A stretch of DNA of 64,000 nucleotides from assembly GCA_021613535.1 (NCBI GenBank), contig CP075492.1:16926001-16990000 (forward strand), written 5' to 3'. Of this stretch, positions 55,695-64,000 are shown one piece after another (position 1 is the stretch's first letter; each line of letters opens with the position of its first letter). The translations under genes and the position numbers were made by a program. Origin of the DNA: Adineta vaga (taxonomy: Eukaryota > Rotifera). The notes below the pieces were generated by a model, which did no database searches, was not told the origin of the DNA, and saw only the letters and a list, made by a program, of their open reading frames with translations.

Positions 55695-55773
55695 TTAATT
55701 AGATATTGCGTTTGACGTCAAATTCATAGGAATCTCTGTTTTGCTTCTGATGTCAAACGCAATATCTAATTAA
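55695..55773. repeat. Short palindrome adjoining the MITE
   Basis: The 26-nt arms TTAATTAGATATTGCGTTTG plus ACGTCA (55695-55720) and its complement (55748-55773) differ at one position, with a 27-nt loop. It starts 5 bp from the MITE end, so it is either a second tiny MITE or a hairpin insertion hotspot. Confidence 0.75.
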
Positions 55774-55927
55774 CTATTTTAATTGCCAATGGTGACGGCA
55801 TCATCTTTCTTTCCCCCCCTTTTTTTTTTATAAAAAAAGAGTATTATAGAAAAATGATCTATCATTTCCAAATAGTATAATATAAATATGAGAAACTTCG
55901 TTTAAAATTCAGTATAAAGAAACAAGA

Positions 55928-56938
55928 ATGTCATCCGTTGCATCTCTAACATTGATATCTCAACAATTTACAATTTACTTTGGCATTCCAGTCTTTATCT
56001 TTGGTCTTATTGGAAATTGTTTAAATATTTTGATGTTTTCATCAAGAAAATTATTCCCATCTAGTCCATGTCAATTGTATTTACTTACTGGATCAATTTC
56101 AAGTTTAGTTGCAATTGTCATTCCACTTTCATTACGTATATTAATTGGTTTACAATATGATTTAACAAAGACAAACCTATTTCTCTGTAAAGCACGACAA
56201 TATTTAGGTCACATTTCCATATTAGCATCGTTGACATGTGTCAGTTTGGCGACCATTGATCGATACTTAATCAGCTGTCGTGAAATTCGTTTTCGACAGA
56301 TGAGTAAAATGTCCACAGCACGACTTTTGTGTGTCGCAATAGTTGTTTTCTGGTCTTTACACGGTTTGCCAATCGTGATAATGGTTAACATTTATCCAGC
56401 TGCAGCAAATCAAACTGTTTGTGTTAATCGATCGACAGCTTATGGATATTATCTAAATTATTTTATCATTTTAATTCTCTACAATATATTACCATTAGCA
56501 ATTTTTGTTGTATTTGGATGGCTGACATGGAGAAATGTTCACAAAATCCATCAACGACGCATCGGACCTGAACTGCAACGTTTACCCACAAATCAACGTC
56601 AGGAATATCAACTAACAAGAATGTTACTATTACAAATTTGTTCGATTAGCCTATCAACAATACCTTATACAATAAACAGTCTGTACAATGCAATAACAAA
56701 TCAAATACAAAAGGATTCTCTAAGAGCGGCACAAGAAAATCTTTCTACGACAGTGACTAATTTTCTTTTTTATTTAAATTTTACCATTAGTTTCTACATT
56801 TATCTCAGCTCGTCAAAATCATTAAGAAATAAGTTTTTTAGAAAGTTATTTTCGACATACAGTGGGTGTCGACAAGTGATGCAAACTGTTTCGACAATCA
56901 CAGCAGCAACAGCTAACAATGCAGATCGAACAGCATGA
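55928..56938 (+). CDS. Rhodopsin-like (class A) GPCR
   Basis: The 336-aa intronless receptor begins MSSVASLTLISQQFTIYFGI. Seven hydrophobic segments are present: TM1 IPVFIFGLIGNCLNILMF with the conserved GN, TM2 YLLTGSISSLVAIVI, and TM3 ending in the DRY motif (SLATIDRYLISC). TM4 is LLCVAIVVFWSLHGLPIVIM, TM5 YFIILILYNILPLAIFVVF, TM6 LLLQICSISLSTIPYTI and TM7 VTNFLFYLNFTISFYIYLSS. There are Cys residues before TM3 (LCKAR) and in ECL2 (TVCVN) for the usual disulfide. The ligand is unknown; bdelloids have large families of such peptide-receptor-like GPCRs. The N-terminus is short, without a signal peptide. The gene is intact. Confidence 0.88.
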   Translation: MSSVASLTLISQQFTIYFGIPVFIFGLIGNCLNILMFSSRKLFPSSPCQLYLLTGSISSLVAIVIPLSLRILIGLQYDLTKTNLFLCKARQYLGHISILASLTCVSLATIDRYLISCREIRFRQMSKMSTARLLCVAIVVFWSLHGLPIVIMVNIYPAAANQTVCVNRSTAYGYYLNYFIILILYNILPLAIFVVFGWLTWRNVHKIHQRRIGPELQRLPTNQRQEYQLTRMLLLQICSISLSTIPYTINSLYNAITNQIQKDSLRAAQENLSTTVTNFLFYLNFTISFYIYLSSSKSLRNKFFRKLFSTYSGCRQVMQTVSTITAATANNADRTA

Positions 56939-57959
56939 TCTTCGACAACAAACAATTCATGTTTTCTCCTGTGATTCGTTGTTACTGTTTGAGAACTTAT
57001 CATAATGTGGGAAGCCTAATGAAGCTTTGTCACGGATGCAACATTATTATGCGTTGATTCACCTGTATAGCAGATGTTGTTTTTGAGAAAACCATCTTGA
57101 AGGTGTGAGTAACATATTAACACATTGTATTTATTAAAAAAAATAAAGATGGATATGATTATTGAAGATAAATGATAGAACTTTTTTTTATTGAAATTGG
57201 GTGAGAGAACGTAGTGGAAGTTAGCAGCGGATTCGAGTATTTCCTGCTGACATTTGCTTGAAATTTATGTTTGGTATGAGAACCACTGTTTATGATGAAA
57301 TTCCGCATTTATCTATTTCTTTCTCTAAAACACCGCATGCTGGCGAGAGCGTTACGCTGTTTTTATGTAAAAACAAATATCCAAACACATGCGAAAGAGA
57401 AAAAACGAAAGAAATATATAATTATTTAGATTCTTGAGAATGTGAGTGAATATTTTTTACTTACTTGACATCCACATCCTCTCCCTTACGCTAAAAAAGA
57501 AATACATTGTCTTGAAGCAATGGATCACTGTCGAAAAGAGATATCCTTATCTTCGATCTTCATTTAAACATTTCAAGAAATGATACTTTGAACTTCTGAC
57601 AAAAGTCATCTACGAACATATTTTAAAGTTTTTTATTAATACAGTCGTATGATAGCAAACAAAATCTGCTCAAATACAGGTTTTAATGTTTTTTTAGTTC
57701 GAGGAATTTTATTTTTAGTCTCATATGAATATTAGACGAAGATACATAGAAATACACGGATTTCAGACACCGAAATTAGAAATTCATCAGCGTTATTTGA
57801 CAACAAAATCCCGATTATTTCTGTCTATTTATTATAATTCTTCACGTACTTTTTCATGTTTTCTCTAATCATTAAAAGATTAACGACGCAGCACGTTCAT
57901 CGTATTTTTACGCGCAGTTAGCAAAAGAAAATGTATTCTCATTCTTTTTCTTATTTGAA
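56939..57959. other. Intergenic between two GPCR genes
   Basis: Non-coding. It includes a hairpin of the TGTGGG family at 57434-57485 (listed separately) and nothing else I recognise. Confidence 0.4.
57434..57485. repeat. TGTGGG-family hairpin
   Basis: The left arm TTGAGAATGTGAGTGAAT faces the right arm GACATCCACATCCTCTCCC. Pairing is imperfect. It lies about 500 bp past the GPCR stop at 56938. Confidence 0.55.
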
Positions 57960-58949
57960 ATGGAAAGTGACTCCTTGAATAACACTGAAACAGAATATGA
58001 AACTGTAATTTCAAGAAAAATTGGTTTTTATATATTTCTTTTGATTGATATTCCATCAATTTTATGTAGTCTATTACTCTTCTATTATTTTATTCATCTA
58101 CGTGAACAACTTCATCAAAATCGTTTCAATCAAATCATTATTTATTTATTATTTTCCTCATTTTTGACAAATACAATTGACGTTCCACTGATAATAATTC
58201 ATTTTTACAACTATCAATACGTTGAATCATTAAACAATCCAAATACTTATTGTATATTTTGGCAATTATGTGATTATATATTTTATTCATTGAATTTATG
58301 GTTAATGGCACTTGCTTGTTTCGAACGTTACTTAATGATATTTTCCCAAAGAATCATAACGACAAATCAATGGTTACTTGTTCTTCTTTATTATGTCTCT
58401 GTTTTTTCCATAACAATCTTCTGTTTTCTTTGGTATATTTATTTAGTATTCTTATATCCATGTGAACAAAACAGTTTTGTTTATACAGAAAATATTTGTA
58501 GTGCATCATGTTATGAAACAGTTGATGATGCAATGATACAAAATATTGATTGGGTGTTAGCGAATTTAATACCAGCATTTTTAGTTATTTTCTTTCTTTG
58601 TATCATTGTACTGCACGTTATTTATCACAAATATAAAATCAGTCGACATGCAATACGAAGAGGAATATGGAAAAGAACACGAAAACTGTTTCTTCAATTA
58701 TTTCCAATTGCTTTTATATTTTTAACCTTTAATATTCCAGTAATAACTGTTGGAATGCTTGGTGTGAATTATCCTTGGTTTAATGAAATACCGTATTATT
58801 ATACAAATTTACTTTATTATTTTTTACCAATGTTTATGTCATTTGCTATATTATCAAAACACAAAAAAATACGAAATCAATTTATTATTTTATTCAAATT
58901 GAGAAGAAGAAATCGAATTATACCATTTAGAACTGCAACTATTAATTGA
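57960..58949 (+). CDS. Rhodopsin-like GPCR, bdelloid-type
   Basis: The 329-aa intronless receptor begins MESDSLNNTETEYETVISRK, with N-glycosylation sites in the short ectodomain. Hydrophobic segments: FYIFLLIDIPSILCSLLLFY (TM1), IIIYLLFSSFLTNTI (TM2) and LWLMALACFERYLMIF (TM3, with ERY in place of DRY). Further segments are LLVLLYYVSVFSITIFCFLW (TM4), LANLIPAFLVIFFLCIIVLH (TM5), LFPIAFIFLTFNIPVI (TM6) and LLYYFLPMFMSFAIL (TM7). The ligand is unknown. It is the intact relative of the pseudogene at 45492-46352. The stop codon TGA (58947-58949) is followed at once by the hairpin at 58950 and, 55 bp on, by the stop of the convergent fusion gene. Confidence 0.85.
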   Translation: MESDSLNNTETEYETVISRKIGFYIFLLIDIPSILCSLLLFYYFIHLREQLHQNRFNQIIIYLLFSSFLTNTIDVPLIIIHFYNYQYVESLNNPNTYCIFWQLCDYIFYSLNLWLMALACFERYLMIFSQRIITTNQWLLVLLYYVSVFSITIFCFLWYIYLVFLYPCEQNSFVYTENICSASCYETVDDAMIQNIDWVLANLIPAFLVIFFLCIIVLHVIYHKYKISRHAIRRGIWKRTRKLFLQLFPIAFIFLTFNIPVITVGMLGVNYPWFNEIPYYYTNLLYYFLPMFMSFAILSKHKKIRNQFIILFKLRRRNRIIPFRTATIN

Positions 58950-59009
58950 AAAGGGTGGGTGTGGGTAAGACTCCTCTCTTCACTCTCACTCATCCCCCAC
59001 ATCCTCAAG
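58950..59009. repeat. TGTGGG-type hairpin spanning a convergent gene junction
   Basis: The left arm AAGGGTGGGTGTGGGTAAGA starts directly after the GPCR stop. The right arm (58983-59009, ending CATCCTCAAG) contains the stop codon of the minus-strand fusion gene (59005-59007). The single element therefore serves both 3' ends. Confidence 0.75.
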
Positions 59010-61506
59010 ATTTTGCTTCAGATTTACGAGATTTTGATGCACTCCTAGGTCTTTCATTGTTTATTTTCGATGATTGTTGTTTGGATCTAGGAAAGCGCAT
59101 AGATCTAAAATATCCAATTGTTCGACGCGAAATTGAATTGGAATTTATTCTCGGGGTTACACTATCTTCCGTTCTATTGGCCACAGGAGGTTTACGATGT
59201 GATTGATCTTTATTCGCTGTTTTTTGCTTTTGTGAAGATTCATCTTCAGTCGGCAACTCAATATCGCATTTTTGGTCTGGATTTAAATTTATGTTTGTGT
59301 CTTGTGAACATGATAAATCCAACGAATCATCTGTTTGAAATGGGGAAGAGATAAAATGTGTCGAAATTGATCGATCTGGTTGCCATTGTTGTCCTTCATA
59401 AATAATCCACTTACTCAAGCACATTAGAAACTCTTTAGCATAAATTTTGTTTACCCATTTTCCGGGTAGATTTTCAAAGCCATAGTAGGCACCGGCTAAT
59501 TGACCATAGATAGCAGCTGTTGTATCCGTATCATCACCAAGATTAACTGCAGCGAGTGCACCTTTTTTAAACGAATTCTTATCATTATAAAAAGCCCATA
59601 GAGCAGCTTCAAGTGCATTAACAATATATCCCTTGCCTCGAATTCCTTCTTCATATCCACTTTTTCGTTTGTATGAACCTTGAGCAATTTCCATGATTGT
59701 CGCAGTTAGTGGTTTATTGTTGAACCATGTTTTATGTTTGACGTAAAAGTCGTCGTCAAGCAACTCATCTTTTGATTCACCATTGAGAGCAGCAACAATA
59801 AGAGCACCATAGTAACGACAAGCATCATACGCTTTCTGATCACCATGAGTAATCATTCCACTTTGACCAGAAAATTCGACGGCATACTGTGGATGTCGAT
59901 AGAAGAAAAGAGGTACAGGTGCTAGACGCATCAATGCTCCATTACCAGCTACACCATCTGTACTACAGAACACATTAAATTTATTTAATAGTTCGCAATC
60001 TGAGAGATAATCTAAGTGATCCATAGGAATATTATATTTCTGAGAAAATCTTTTCTGACGACGTTCAAACTCAGATATCGATTGTAGAGTAGCTGCACCA
60101 ATATCAAAACATACTCCTGTTGATGACATATAGCCATGTTTGTACCACCACTTATAACGAACTAACTGATCATATGGAACAAAGTCACGACGAAGTATCA
60201 ATGAACAAGCCAAACATAAAGCCATCGATGTATCATCAGTAAACTAAAATATAATTGTAAGATATGAATATATATACAATCAATTATGTTTATCATTGTA
60301 AACATTACCTGACCTTTTTCTAAACCCCATGTTCCTCCTCCTTGAAGATCTTTTACTGGATTTTGTAGAAGATATTCTCGAGGTCTAAATTCTACATGTG
60401 CACCAAGAGCATCACCCAGAGACATTCCAATAATGGATCCATGAATGCGATTGATAATGTCTGCTTCACTTTTCTCACGAGGATCTTCCATAATCATTTC
60501 AAATTTATCAGGTTTTATAATTGATCCCTTATCATTCTCGTGAAATTGACACTCAAACCACTGTAACCCTATACATATATATACTACGTTTATTCTGTGT
60601 CATCTTATATGATTCATAACTAACTTGCTTGAAATTGACATGCCGGATGTACTTTTGATAATTTATTTGTCTCTAAAATATATCGGTAAATCAGAAAGGA
60701 TTGATCATATATACAAAATATAGTTTACTATGAGATTGTGCTGAAAGTTCATCATCATCATCATCTTCATTGGAAGAATTTTCCTTCGTTATTGTTGATG
60801 ATTGTTTTTCAATTGAGAGAGTCAAATCATTTGGAAGTAATTCTTCTTGCAAACCAATCAGATATAACCCATTTCCTAGATCATGCATACCCAATACTTT
60901 CAAATAAATATAGGGCATTAGAATAACTTCATTTTCATCTCTAAGATATGAAAATTCGCTAACACTTTTTCCATTAATGCATTCGATTTGGAATACAGTT
61001 CGTATGCCTTTTTTACCAAGATATTTGTCGATGTCAGTCGGTGACTTCAAACAAAAGCTAAAACACCACCAACAGATATAATCTTGTTGGTAATATTTTC
61101 TTAGATCGCCACGAGCGCCACGATAAACTGTACATGAAATTGATGGCAATTTATTTAAAGCCATTGACAGAAGTCTATAATAGTTAAACCAAGAGTCTAA
61201 TTGATTTTTATCTTCTGATCGAAGTATTTGATTTAATTGAATACAAATATTATTCTTCGTTGACGTTTGTTCCATAGTGAAGAGACGAATAGCAGCAGCT
61301 TCATCGATAGTGAGACTATCATGCCGTGATTCCGATGCTTTCCTCTTCGCATTACTCACCATATCACTAATCTTCCGGGTGTATTTTTTTATTGAAGATA
61401 AAGCCTCTTCTAATGGCACTATTGTATCGTTTTTATAATCAACAATGTGTGGAGAATACTGAACAAGGTCATCTTTAGCATCGATAAAGCGCTCAATAGC
61501 AGCCAT
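59005..61506 (-). CDS. Fused ADP-ribosyltransferase (ART) / ADP-ribosylglycohydrolase (ARH, DraG-like)
   Basis: Four exons (61506-60729, 60672-60625, 60568-60309, 60243-59005) with GT-AG introns of 56, 56 and 65 bp give 2325 nt, 774 aa. Residues 1-230 form an arginine-type mono-ADP-ribosyltransferase: Arg129 in TVYRGARG, Ser150 in WWCFSF, and Glu191-x-Glu193 in RDENEVILMP, the R-S-ExE set that transfers ADP-ribose from NAD+. A linker (acidic EDDDDDE, then a short Cys-bearing segment) joins residues 300-680, an ARH domain: HGSIIGMSLGDALGAHVE, FTDDTSMALCLA (363 onward) and GDDTDTTAAIYGQLAGAYYG (about 598 onward), which bind Mg2+ and cleave ADP-ribose from protein. The last ~90 residues are basic and Ser-rich. 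No signal peptide is seen, so it is probably intracellular. Two overlapping transcripts are the alternative, but the ARH frame is open back through both linker exons. Confidence 0.85.
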
Positions 61507-62878
61507 GTTCTCCTAAATATCTTTATTAGGAATGTAATTGATTAAGATAGATCGACTTACTTTTCGTACTTTTCAAAAATTAAATCGAAAAGAAAACCTA
61601 AGAGTAACAAACCAGACAAAAGATTGAAAAAAAGTAACAAAACGATTGTGCAATATTCTCTCGATTAAAGCAAAAACAAAGATGTTTTTTTTCTTTTTTT
61701 CCAACATACATTATGTGTGTTTATTGAAGTGTTTTTTCGCCGAATGTGTTTCATACTCTCTATTTGAATAGAATGAAAATTTTTGCTCCAGCGAGAATAA
61801 CTAAAACATATAATGTTGAAACGAAACCGTTATATCACAAATGTTCTTCAATGTTAATCGTGTTCAACTGAAAACGTTTCCTGTCTGCCTGCCTACCTGA
61901 TGAAATGAAAACGAAACGGTACAAAAATACGTTCATATGTTATATCTGTTATCATGTTAATTAAGTTTTTATAAGAAATAGTAACACCATCGATACGCGA
62001 TGTAGCATTAAATTAAATTTTGTCTCTTTACAGGACATATTGTTTCTCGAAATTATTTGAAAGATGTCGATGTTTAATTCTATTTATCTTTCTGCAAGTA
62101 ATGGACGAACAACTTGTTGTATAGAAATCGTTTCTCACAACCATTTGGTTTTGCATATCTCATAGAATTACAAATGAACATATTTTTCCTTCTCATTAAT
62201 ATCAAAGCTTGTTAGGAAATGTATTTATCCGTTGGTAATATTAAAACTATTTAATAGTGTTTTAATATATTTGACGTTGATATCACACTTTTTGATGATG
62301 ATGTATTCGTCTCTACATGTGATACAAGAAGAACTAGAGACTGTCGAAAAAGAAAATATCCAAAATAATACAATGAGTAATAACATTGATGAAAATAGAA
62401 CTTTTGGGCTGCAGTTATATCATGTAGATTGTAGGCTTTCATTTTATCAAATTAAGTTTTTACTAATATGTCAACACTCGTTACTCAATCAGATAAATTT
62501 ATTGTACTGAAGTATTTTTTTTAAAGCCATAATTGTTTTGTTGTAATTACTGAGAAAAATACGAAATATATGAAAATATTACGTAATATACATAGATGAG
62601 TAATATTTGTTTGCAAATATCAGGTAAGTCACACCTTGTTTTATGATTTCTCTTACTTTTTTTTCTTCTTCTGATTACTTCCTGATTGAAATCGAGTTGG
62701 AAATTTCTCAATCATGGCGCAAATAAATGATTCAAGTCATATATATATATATATATATACAAATCACGCAAAGTCAAGATATTTATTATTCGAATTGAAT
62801 ATTTATTTCGTTTTTTTTGTATCTATGCAAACTTCGAAGGTAAACTAGAGTTTGATCTTCTATTTTTCAGAAAATAAA
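61507..62878. other. Intergenic, no gene recognised
   Basis: AT-rich, with a (AT)n microsatellite at about 62740-62758. The frame 62232-62510 shows no motif. It probably contains the promoters of the divergent fusion and protease genes. Confidence 0.4.
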
Positions 62879-63822
62879 ATGATGGTTAATAATAATGATC
62901 AATCTGGTGAAAACAAAAAAGTAAGTATTCGTTTTATGAGACCATTCGCTTTTCCAAAAGAACGGTTGGTATATTCTGTGGATTTACGTCATTGGATGCC
63001 ACCGATTGATGATCAAAAAGGCATGAATACTTGGTAGATATTCATTGATTTATTTCTTCTAGTTTTAATTTCTTTATTTAACTTTATAGTAGTGCTACTA
63101 CATTTGCAACTTTATGTAATTATTTATTTAAACGTTTGTTTGGTTATGATATTACTGTATCTCGTTTATTTATTTATTATAATAGTCAAATCATGTACTT
63201 TCGTACATTGGAAGTTGAAGATATAGGAGCTCATCGAATGAATGTTGCTTTAAGTTTAAGAAAATATGGCGTTTGTGAAGAAAAATATTGGCCTTATCAA
63301 AAATATCTATTAAATAAAATGCCATCGGATTTAGCATATGAACAAGCAAGTCATTATGCAGTTACTCCATTTTATATACCAATTAATGTAAATGCTATTG
63401 AAATGTGTTTAAATAATAAATTACCAGTTGTTATTGGAATTAGATTAACTAATGATGCAGCGAGAAATATGAAATATAATGGAGGTTATTTACAAGTTCC
63501 CGATATAAATAATTCCTTGGTTTATAAATCTTTCTTACATAGTTGTTTAATTGTTGGATATGATAAAAATTCACAATATTTTATTTGTAGAAATTCTTGG
63601 GGAAGAAATTGGGTAAAAGAAAAAATAATCCTTTTCTTTTTTTCTTTAATATTATTCATTTAATAAATTATATTGTAGGGGGATCAAGGTTATTTTTATA
63701 TGCCATATGAATATATAAGTCATTCTACTCTTGTTAATGATCGAAATGGTTTATGGTCGATTATGAAAATAATTCCACGAACAAATACATTACCTACTGT
63801 ACGTCGATTAGTAGTATCTTGA
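62879..63822 (+). CDS. Papain-family (C1A) cysteine protease, no visible prodomain
   Basis: Three exons (62879-63033, 63090-63612, 63679-63822) total 822 nt, 273 aa. The catalytic Cys is created exactly across the first splice junction (TG|T), giving DQKGMNTCSATTFATLCNYL, equivalent to the QGxCGSCWAF region of papain. The His is in FLHSCLIVGYDKN and the Asn in CRNSWGRNWGDQGYFYMPYE. The glutamine of the oxyanion hole is the Q in DDQKG. There is no inhibitory propeptide or signal peptide before YSVDLRHWMPP. The enzyme is therefore either cytosolic and unregulated by a prodomain, or an upstream exon is missing. ATG 62879 follows an acceptor-like TTTTTCAG, so such an exon is possible. Confidence 0.82.
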
Positions 63823-63936
63823 ATGAGTGCACAGCTCAAATAAGTACATTCACAATAATGTTATAATCAAATTTCATCGACTGTTTAGATCACAATAGTT
63901 AACCAGGATATTCAATTCTTATTTTAATAAATTCAA

Positions 63937-63960
63937 TTTTTGAGGATGTCAGTGATATGA
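63937..63960 (+). repeat. TGTGGG-family arm at the window edge
   Basis: TTTTTGAGGATGTCAGTGAT, 115 bp past the protease stop. The partner arm, if any, would lie beyond or near the window end. Confidence 0.4.
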
Positions 63961-64000
63961 CAAAATTAATGTGTTCCAAATTCATTTCATCCGAATTAGA

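Noticed and set aside
60498-60730. Reading ART and ARH as two separate adjacent genes
   Set aside because: The ARH frame is open upstream of its first Met through two small exons with matching phases and consensus splice sites. No stop, promoter or poly(A) signal separates them. It remains the main alternative and is stated in the feature.
62738-62760. AT dinucleotide run as a functional element
   Set aside because: Ordinary microsatellite in AT-rich DNA.
1-64000. CRISPR arrays, rRNA genes or prokaryotic operons
   Set aside because: No regularly spaced short repeats, no rRNA-like conserved blocks and no Shine-Dalgarno-organised gene clusters. Spliceosomal introns show the DNA is eukaryotic.

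Overview
The window looks like nuclear DNA from a bdelloid rotifer (an Adineta- or Rotaria-type genome). It is AT-rich and has many GT-AG introns of about 47-65 bp. Several gene families are expanded in bdelloids: kelch and NHL beta-propeller secreted proteins, arginine-specific ADP-ribosyltransferases, LRR/RanBP-zinc-finger proteins, rhodopsin-like GPCRs and a two-TM ectodomain family. Short TGTGGG-like tracts recur. The genus cannot be fixed from sequence alone. Gene calls rest on reading frames, splice signals and remembered family motifs; no database search was run.

Layout. 1-2370: minus-strand LTR retrotransposon with frameshifted gag-protease, apparently inserted into the gene whose 3' exons lie at 2371-3076. 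3403-4712: intact DD37D mariner. 5042-8821: SPRY protein, two small ORFs and a dead mariner. 8984-10842: secreted kelch protein. 11606-17594: exon relics and broken GPCR copies around a 4.5-kb pogo-type transposon with ~730-bp inverted repeats. 17819-21863: P-type ATPase of 1246 aa. 22279-24845: sparse, with an LRR/F-box relic. 24846-29904: LDLa/EGF/7TM receptor. 30000-35400: relics, a broken E2 and a secreted phospholipase A2. 35714-37961: zinc-finger/LRR gene with one exon per repeat. 39190-42361: sushi relic and LURP-one-related protein. 42621-44161: secreted NHL protein. 44251-46352: ART-like and GPCR pseudogenes. 46994-48273: PARG-family protein. 48992-49306: secreted Cys-rich peptide precursor. 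50776-52050: two-TM protein with one nonsense codon. 52815-54925: alpha-galactosidase with a probable ricin-type insert. 55286-55773: MITE and palindrome. 55928-58949: two intact GPCRs. 59005-61506: a fused ADP-ribosyltransferase/ADP-ribosylglycohydrolase. 62879-63822: papain-type protease.

Main points. (1) The gene at 59005-61506 splices in frame into one 774-aa protein joining an ART domain with the R-S-ExE triad to a DraG/ARH domain that removes ADP-ribose; a PARG-family gene and an ART relic lie in the same window. (2) A dispersed family of ~50-65-bp imperfect hairpins with TGTGGG-like stems sits mostly just past stop codons, and one spans both stop codons of a convergent pair. (3) The kelch and NHL genes share a 5' unit (signal-peptide exon, microexon, Cys-rich exon) with identical intron phases but different propellers, which points to exon shuffling.
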